Made by a program: the position numbers and the translations under genes. A DNA stretch of 64,000 nt from Entonaema liquescens (taxonomy: Eukaryota > Ascomycota > Sordariomycetes > Xylariales > Xylariaceae): positions 1,054,001-1,118,000 of the forward strand of contig CADCSX010000009.1 of the NCBI GenBank assembly GCA_902805475.1, written 5' to 3'. Under the pieces are notes generated by a model, which did no database searches, was not told where the DNA came from, and worked only from the letters and a program-made list of their open reading frames with translations. This document shows, piece after piece, positions 57,241-64,000 of the stretch (position 1 is its first letter; each line of letters begins with the position of its first letter).

Positions 57241-57739
57241 TACATACCTACCTACATATGAGGAAATTCGATGCCGCTCATCATGACGATTTTCGTAGCT
57301 TGGATGCTTGGATGCTTGGATGGGACGAAGGAACCGTAGTGATTGCTACAATACATACAACAATACATACGACAATACATTCCACCACCACACAGCAGCT
57401 TTAACAACAGCCCAGACGTAGACCGAGAATCACCATCGCATGTAACTTTCGGACTTTAATGTAGCGGCCGCCGACTTTATTTGTTTAGTTTTAGTTGTAG
57501 TTTTATTTTTATTTTTATTTTTCCTATAGGTACTTTTTCTTTTGGGGATATTTTCTCTTTCGTAACGTTGGAGGCGCCCAGACCCCAGACCAACCTCTTT
57601 TCGATTCCGCATAGGCGATACGCCAGACGCAGTACCGGGATGCAATATTTACATTTTTCAAACTTATTCACCTACCTTCTTCGTGTGGTATACATGATAT
57701 CCCCAAAATACATGATATATATGCGCATGCGTGTAGGTA

Positions 57740-57771
57740 GTGTGTGTGTGTGTGTGTGTGAGTGTGTGCGT
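57740..57771. repeat. (GT)n microsatellite
   Basis: About ten uninterrupted GT units, then interrupted ones. Confidence 0.85.
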
Positions 57772-59115
57772 GCGTATGTAGGGTAATAATATTACGAGCG
57801 GCGTTAAAAGTAGGTACCTACGGGTTACGCTACGCCGCGGCGCGACGTGAGGGAAGCCCGGCTCAAGACACGGGTTATCAGGAAAAAAATAAATAAATAA
57901 AAAACAACCAAGCGGCAGAACGTATAAGCCAACGAACGAAAAGAAGGGGGTTTCAAAAAAGGCAAAATGGAAAAATATTTCTAATGTAGCTTATTAGAAG
58001 GCATATAAGTGTAATACCTATATCTATTACTACATAAACGACACTAGCGAATATCCCGTAAGACGGCTCAAGACGGGTATTACATGATATGTGTATGTAC
58101 GTAGCCTCCGCATAACTTCAGCTCGATACTATGTATGTTACTCTACACAATGGTCAGCACGCTGTTCTGGAATGCGCACACAACGTCATCTTCGTGACTT
58201 GGGAGAGGAGCTGAAAGAGAGATCCCGCGACTGGAGGGGGGTAGGCTTCGCCGACTACGCTTGGGATGTCCAGTAGAAGAAGAAACCATCTAGTCATCAT
58301 CATCATACATTCGACGGTTACGCGCAGGCCAACGAGAGAGAGAGGCAGACAGGAAAAAAAAACCATTAATATATATATCTTCATGCAATAACTATACATA
58401 TAACGCCATACTACTTTGAGAGGTAAGAAAAAAAACAACTAATGCCGTTAGGGATGTTGCCGACCCAGCCCTCGCTCCCATCCCACGCGCACGGTTAGGG
58501 AGTCCTCACGATCCTACCTAATCTGTGAGACCTGTATGGTTTGCCAGAGACATACATACGTAGCCCCAAGGTCATTCTGTCAGGAATGCAACGTGTTTGC
58601 GAGATCCGAGACCTCGGCGGCCAGAACCATCCGTCCTGACCACGGCCAAGCGCGACCACCACCACCACGTCCGAACTGCTGGTAGACAAGAGAGCAGAGG
58701 CCCGGCAAAGGGAGCCGTAGGGATCGTCGCTGTCTTCCTATTAACCCTTCGGCAACACTCATTCGAGACGCGCCTTAAAGTAGGATCCCGGGGGGCTCAA
58801 TTCCTGCTTATCATACGGCGAAGCGAGTCGTTCATCCGGGGGAGGGCCCACAGGCGAAGGAAATTTCGTGCAGCAGGCCTTGTTTACCATAAACACGCCG
58901 AGGCGCAGGCTAAAGCTTGAGGGATTGGCCACATACGTAGGCCTGCTTGTGTTGTTGGGGGGTACATATTGATTCTCTTCCAATACACTCCCCCAAAACT
59001 TTCTACTACGTGCTCTATATCACGCCCCCTTTAGGTCGGATTAGGGGTAAGCGACAACGGGGCATAGTCAGGAGATGGACATACAGTCGCTGTAGGAAGT
59101 GATGGGAATTTAGCC

Positions 59116-59704
59116 TTGAACTGTAACCCTTATATCACGGTATCTATGAATACAATCATATGGACTAGTTCGATGACTCCCGATCATCATGTCAACAAGA
59201 CTTTTCCATGTGTCTGTGGACTCGTAGCACAGCATCTTACTACGTCGCGTAGAGCATATGCGACCAGTGGAGACGATGCCAAATGCTACCTCCCTACCCT
59301 TAGCTCGGTAGAGATCGTTCTACCGTCCGAAGTCATGGCCACCCAAGGAGACCGTAATGGAGACTGTACACGTCAGGGACTCAATATGGCCGCAGGAATA
59401 CAGGGTAACATGGGTGTAGGTGTAGGGACGGGATGCGAAACAACCGCACCATGTGGTCTACCCATCGATTCTGTTGAGCCGATCAGCACGTACAAAGCTG
59501 ATGCAAATTCTCATAACGCCTCTCGACCACTACATCGCGGCTGCCATAGGCTCGAGGATCATAGACGCCCTCGTACGATTCAATAGTCTCGTTACTTTGG
59601 CTAGAGCTGCCGTTTGCCGTCGACGTTCCGATTTGGACTACATTAGAACAGAAGCCAGTGGCGTTTTCCGGAGTCTAGCAAGTCGGGTCGAATCCAGTAT
59701 CTAA
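59116..59704 (+). pseudogene. Possible degenerate or mis-split gene
   Basis: Two overlapping frames (59116-59586 and 59453-59704) might be parts of one former gene: the first is polar with scattered Cys, and the second has a hydrophobic helix-like run (LMQILITPLDHYIAAAIGSRIIDALVRF). The layout weakly resembles the C-terminal half of fungal Zn-cluster regulators, but no signature is clear. Neither is intact or recognised, and chance is quite possible. Confidence 0.2.
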
Positions 59705-60385
59705 GAGAGCTTGCCACACTATTACCAGCTATGGCTGGCTCATCTGCGCTCGAACTTGCTGAATAAGGTACGAGTTATCGTGTTGGACTGCATGACCGCA
59801 TACGGTGGAGATGGGAGATTAACGAATGCATGAGAACCCCTCTAGATGGTTCTGTCTCACTTCAATCGGGCGAACGTGCTTGGTGAACCTTCTCTTGTAT
59901 TACCTCTAGAGGACTAACTGTTGATTGCGAAGTGCATGATACTTCCTGTAGAAAAACGTGAAAAGGGTATAGCTGGGGTTTGCGGACCCTTCTTGTACAT
60001 TGAGCGAGCCAATCTTCGTTGCCGAGGTTCTCGATGCACCGTCTTGATGTGTAACTGCGGAGGCACGCCATCCAGTAAGGATAGGAGCGCAGCTATTATC
60101 CATTACTTGACTTCTTTTTGTGCTCGGAATGCCCCTCTGAGTAGGCGAGTAAGGTACACGGGTTAGCCCACCTCGACCCAGGGGGTAATTATATGACTTA
60201 TACTAAGCACACCAGCAGAGCTATAATATACAGCCCGGCACGTGAGAGAGAGGCTATAATGCTGACACTCAATAACCATGGGCGAAAGGTCGAAGATTCG
60301 TAGGATGCGAGGGAAGTTCTCAGCCTTCCTCGATTGGTCCGGCGTAGTGTCGGATATGGCCTCTTCATATGCGGCCACAAGCGGG

Positions 60386-62198
60386 TCAAAAGCCCGGCTT
60401 CGATAGGAAATATGACATGATTTCTTTCCGTTTCCCCTCAGGTATGAAATATACAGGATCAGTAGTGTTGAGTCGATCTTCTTCAGCATAAATCTGAGGG
60501 CTTCCGCGGAGCGGCGAGACGTCATATTCCGAATGCGTCATCATTCCTTCACCCTCCGAGGCAAGTAAACGAGTAACATGTTGAGCTGAAGAAAGTCCGC
60601 TGAGTACGTAGCAAGTATGATACGCGTCAGAGGTTCTTTTTCGATGGTATTTAGCCCATGTCTAGGTAGATTACAGTTGGCATCTATGCACTTACTTGCT
60701 TGGCTTGTCTCTCATGCCACCCCTTCTTGATTGGTCCTGCGCGCAGCAAAGGATGTACCGGATAAGGCCTTCGCGACTGTAAATGTTGTGGATATCAATA
60801 TCAGTACTTTCAGTTTTGTTTATGTCAAACATTAGACTAGATGGACCGGCAAGGCTGGCCTCGACCAATGGCCAACAACAGCCTACCCAATGGCTGTAAC
60901 AGCCATCGACGAGCTTGTTCGTGCGGCCGCTATATCCGCCTTCCGGTGCATACTGTCGAGATGACAGCCACGAGATAAGGCGTGGGACATCAAGATATCT
61001 GCATTCAGGGATTAGTACGGGAGCAACATACAAACTATCGAGATCAGCGGAGCATCTGAAGATCAAGCAATACGAACTTGGGAAAGGTACGATGCGGAGC
61101 ACCAAGGATCGCGAGGCAACCTAAAGCGCAGAAGGCATAAGCCCCGTGGGCTTCACCATCTGGTTGCGCCGAAATTCCACCTTCGAAGGTTTGGCCTGCA
61201 GGGGTCAGTTTGCATAGGTCCAACAGCATGGTACTTTTCCTGGGTCCTCTTACATCGCCGTACATAATCTCCCAGGCCTGTGAATAAGTCTGGTCCGTCG
61301 GGCGTCCATGCTGGAGAATCAGGCGGCAACTCAAGGGGGAGATTGAGCAGAGTAATCAGGACAGCTGCACAATAGGCTCCTCTGATAACACCATTAGCAA
61401 CATATCGTCGAGGTCGGTTTGGCGAGACCAATTTACCTTATGTCGACTTCGCCTCCAACAGCCATCCGAAAGCCCCCGTCAGGTTGCTTCAAGGCACAAA
61501 GCCATTTCCAAAGAGCTCTTCGGTCAATGACTTCATACGCAGCATCGCCTCCTACTACAGCTAGTGCTAATACCACGGCATACGTACAAGCTAGGTGGGA
61601 GGCATGGCCAAACCCTCCTCCAAACCCGCCAGTTGGGTTTTGCATAGAACGTGCCGTTTCGATAAGGCTATCGCGGTAGCCAGAGACATCCTCTCCTAGA
61701 AGAGACAGACCATTGAGACACCAGTAAAGGACCCACGGCCTACTTGCATCTAACATGACGAATCGAGCAGGAAGGGGAGCCAAGTTCTTACGAAGAAATC
61801 TCTTATGTCGTTCCCTATCCAGACGTGGTAGGCCATACTGATTGTAGGACACATTTTCAACCTGCGCCGCCAAGAAAGGCAGACATTCATTCACGGTAAT
61901 ATCCTGTACGTTGGAAGTTGCTGTAGCAAGGGCTTCCCGAATAGGGGGCCAGCTAGTGAATAGATCAGGAATCATTGGTTTCTGACTTTGGTAAGCTGTT
62001 GGAATAACCGTGGGTAAAGTGTAGTTATTATTTATTTACCAGGTCATCCGGTCCACCTTGAGTGTCTTGAGGATCCTCAAAATCCTGATGATTCTCGGGT
62101 TTATTTGTTGAACCAGGACGAAAGGCCATTGATGCCATGGATTTCCCTTTGTATGCAGTCCGCTGACGCGCTCGGGCGAGACTAGTCTTTATTGGCAT
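60386..62198 (-). CDS. RAM1: Protein farnesyltransferase beta subunit, RAM1
   Basis: Catalytic subunit that attaches farnesyl to CaaX proteins such as Ras and pheromone. Six exons on the minus strand: 62198-62040, 61981-61437, 61381-61254, 61195-61078, 60998-60696 and 60635-60386; total 500 aa, all phases consistent. Seen: LDRERHKRFLRKNL, DASRPWVLYWCL, QNPTGGFGGGFGHASHLACTYA, LKQPDGGFRM, RGAYCAAVLITLLNLP, CQTFEGGISAQPDGEAHGAYAFCALG, QYAPEGGYSGRTNKLVDGCYSHWVG, and YHTCYVLSGLSSAQH. The family zinc ligands are present as D and C in VDGCYSHW and H in YHTCY. It ends KPGF. Intron 4 uses an unusual GTTCGT donor. The first exon could be dispensable: an internal ATG at 61975 would give a shorter protein, but the upstream exon splices cleanly (DDL to KPMIPDLF). 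Confidence 0.93.
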
Positions 62199-64000
62199 AA
62201 GGGGAAGGCCAAGTGAGGAAATAAGTCTGGAATGTAGAAGAACCGCGGATACTTATCAATAGATAGTAAAATGTGATTTGAGGATTGTTTCCCTAATAGT
62301 TTCCCTTTAACCGCACGTGAAGAACAAATACGTGCTTTGTAATGTCTCAAATTTTGGGCAGCTGCCGCGTCGAAATCATCGAAACGTCTTAAGGCTCCAG
62401 AGTCACTTGGTCGTTCTTTAGCGCAGAATGCGCTACTATTGGTCACCACTAAACTTTAAACCCGACCCGGGCCTTCCCAAGTTAGTATAATCGGTAAATT
62501 TCCGGCTAAGGAGTATGTTATCAGCTACTACTTATCATTCGCTAACACTTGAATGCTTCTCAAACCACTTATCATATCTTCTTATGAGATGCAAAATATC
62601 AATAATTATCAAATATTTACTTAAATTTTACGGCATTGTCTATACGTACCGATCCGTATGCTAGTTTCATCGTAATTGACTTACGGCTTGTATGGTGGTG
62701 TTGGTAGTGGTGGTGGCTTAGAGAGTGCGTCATGAAGATGGTAACGTAAGTTTGTTTATCATAGGCAATTCAAGAAGAAACCATACCTTTTCAAGGGCAC
62801 GATGGTTTCTAGACTATGTACTCATCGTCTTCTGAAATGTTACATGCTTTATTGGTGTCTAGATCTATCGTCATGCCACAGATAGAAACTACCTTGCATA
62901 TGCAAATAACTCTCTGAAGGCACATTACCTTATGGATGTTTGCAGCCTTAAATAGACTTCATCTCTGAAGGTTGTCTGACTCTTGAAACCCCAATGGAAG
63001 TACACCTCGTATTTTAAGACACCGAGATCTCAAAGACTGAATCGCACACTTTACGTGTGCCAGTTAATTTAATCCCTATCGCTTAGCACCATACAGGTTA
63101 AACCGTAGTAGGCTTATATGTTATAAGTATCAATCTTCTTATACTACGTAGTTATAGATGCGTTCGCCCATCCCGAATGTGGCGCTGAAGTGATGCGCTA
63201 CTAATACGGCTATCATGTGTTTTATAACAGAGGTCAAGGCTTCGCCGGCTTGGCAAGAGCTCACCAAGGGGGCCATTAATATCGTTAGTAGTACAATTCA
63301 TAGTCCTTTGCACGAGTCTTCGAAAGTTATGTAATATCATATGCGTGTAGACGTGGCAGACGTATTTTCGAGTTAGGTTTAGGTTTAGGAGTAAAATAGT
63401 GTTATAATGCTTGTTAGCTACTTTGTAGTCAAACAATAACTAGCTAAGTGGCAAATGCGTATTTCTTTAAACATCGGTTGCTGTAAAGCTCTATGAGATA
63501 CTCAGCTGTTTAATTTCAAAGTCGCGCCACGTCGGAACCAAGTGGCGTCCGGTAGTGATTCCGGGCCGCGTCTTCAACTTTCACAAGCCATCCAAGCCAT
63601 CCAAGCCATCCAAGCCATCAACTGCGCCGTCGGAACTGGGACTTCGTTTCGTTCATCTACTGTACATTACCTACTTATTAGACGCGTTTAGTCCTCGTAT
63701 CCTGGTGGATATGATAACAACTCACTCTTTTCTCCCTGGACATAGGGAAATGTTATTTATAGCCCCTCAAGGTGTAGCTTCCATGGTGAACACTGTATTG
63801 GATACTGATCTACAGTGTGCCGGATAATCCGTGTGGAGTTTTCCCCAACCTCGCCTAGTTCCATCTTGACCAACTTCCAGCCTCCGGCTTCCTTCGCTAT
63901 CCCATCCCTACACTGTACATATAGACTACGTGTTTAGCATTAAAAACAAACTTGTTCTGGAATTAAAAATGGATTAGTGGCAAAATAGAACTGTTCCACA
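62199..64000. other. Intergenic to window end
   Basis: 1.8 kb with RAM1 leader and no supportable gene. An (AAGCCATCC)x4 repeat lies at 63585-63619. A gene may begin beyond the window. Confidence 0.45.
63585..63619. repeat. Tandem (AAGCCATCC)x4
   Basis: Four 9-bp copies. In one frame they encode repeated Lys-Pro-Ser, but no gene is supported. Confidence 0.9.

Larger units (their letters stand above)
54212..60385. other. Gene-poor 6.2-kb interval, many short repeats
   Basis: No confident gene was found over 6 kb on either strand. It contains many 3-4 copy tandem repeats (54751, 54991, 55787, 56154, 56215, 57195, 57740), long purine/pyrimidine tracts and A/T-runs. It may include a long leader of the dsRNA-binding gene, non-coding transcripts or missed short-exon genes. 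Overlapping open frames at 59116-59704 are listed separately. Confidence 0.45.

Noticed and set aside
63555..63827. Small gene with Lys-Pro-Ser repeats
   Set aside because: The repeats come from a simple 9-bp tandem array, and the rest of the frame has no gene-like features.
1..64000. tRNA, rRNA or CRISPR
   Set aside because: No convincing tRNA arms, rRNA sequence or regular spacer-repeat arrays were seen by eye; a tRNA scan would be decisive.

Overview
The window is nuclear DNA of a filamentous ascomycete (Pezizomycotina; Sordariomycetes-like is an inference). Support comes from short GT-AG introns of about 55-120 bp, CT-rich leaders, gene spacing of 1-6 kb without operons, a HET-domain gene, and the families present. 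No rRNA, tRNA, CRISPR array, virus or biosynthetic cluster was recognised.

Layout, left to right. An FLVCR-type MFS transporter (+, 0.8-2.9 kb) converges on ERG27 3-ketosteroid reductase (-, 3.6-5.1 kb). Then comes a complete non-autonomous DNA transposon (6146-6759) with 62-63 bp inverted repeats, a 9-bp target-site duplication and an almost pure A+T core. A small two-segment membrane protein (+, 7.2-7.65 kb) converges on HOM6 homoserine dehydrogenase (-, 7.7-8.9 kb), which is divergent from a CCDC174/DUF4078 gene (+, 9.3-10.4 kb). A DUF7820-type membrane protein (-, 11.7-14.0 kb) and a class-V PLP enzyme (+, 16.8-18.3 kb) follow. After these lie a low-complexity protein (+, 20.4-21.1 kb), a BCS1-like AAA ATPase (+, 23.5-25.5 kb), ERG13 HMG-CoA synthase (+, 27.5-29.1 kb), a DHCR24-like flavoprotein (-, 29.9-31.5 kb) and an alpha/beta-hydrolase (-, 32.3-33.8 kb). 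PEX14 (-, 34.9-36.1 kb) is divergent from a HET-domain gene (+, 36.6-38.7 kb). The right part holds a small unknown gene (+, 40.9 kb), glycerol kinase GUT1 (+, 44.5-46.4 kb), GDP-mannose pyrophosphorylase (-, 48.8-50.1 kb), a small dsRNA-binding protein assembled here from two exons (-, 53.3-54.2 kb), and the farnesyltransferase beta subunit RAM1 in six exons (-, 60.4-62.2 kb).

How they fit together: most are housekeeping genes. ERG13 supplies mevalonate, ERG27 acts late in ergosterol synthesis, the DHCR24-like protein and perhaps the hydrolase act on sterols, and RAM1 uses farnesyl diphosphate. This isoprenoid theme is probably coincidental apart from the tight ERG13/DHCR24-like pair.

Main observations. 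First, five otherwise well conserved genes carry seven apparent one-base losses, each in a homopolymer of 3-5 bases; adding the base back makes every coding length divisible by three. This looks like systematic consensus error and matters to anyone reading these genes. Second, the 614-bp element is an unusually clear Mutator-like MITE with its target duplication intact. Intergenic DNA is also dotted with 3-4 copy tandem repeats of 6-11 bp units and with TACCTAGGTA-type palindromes. I found no convincing new multi-gene system.
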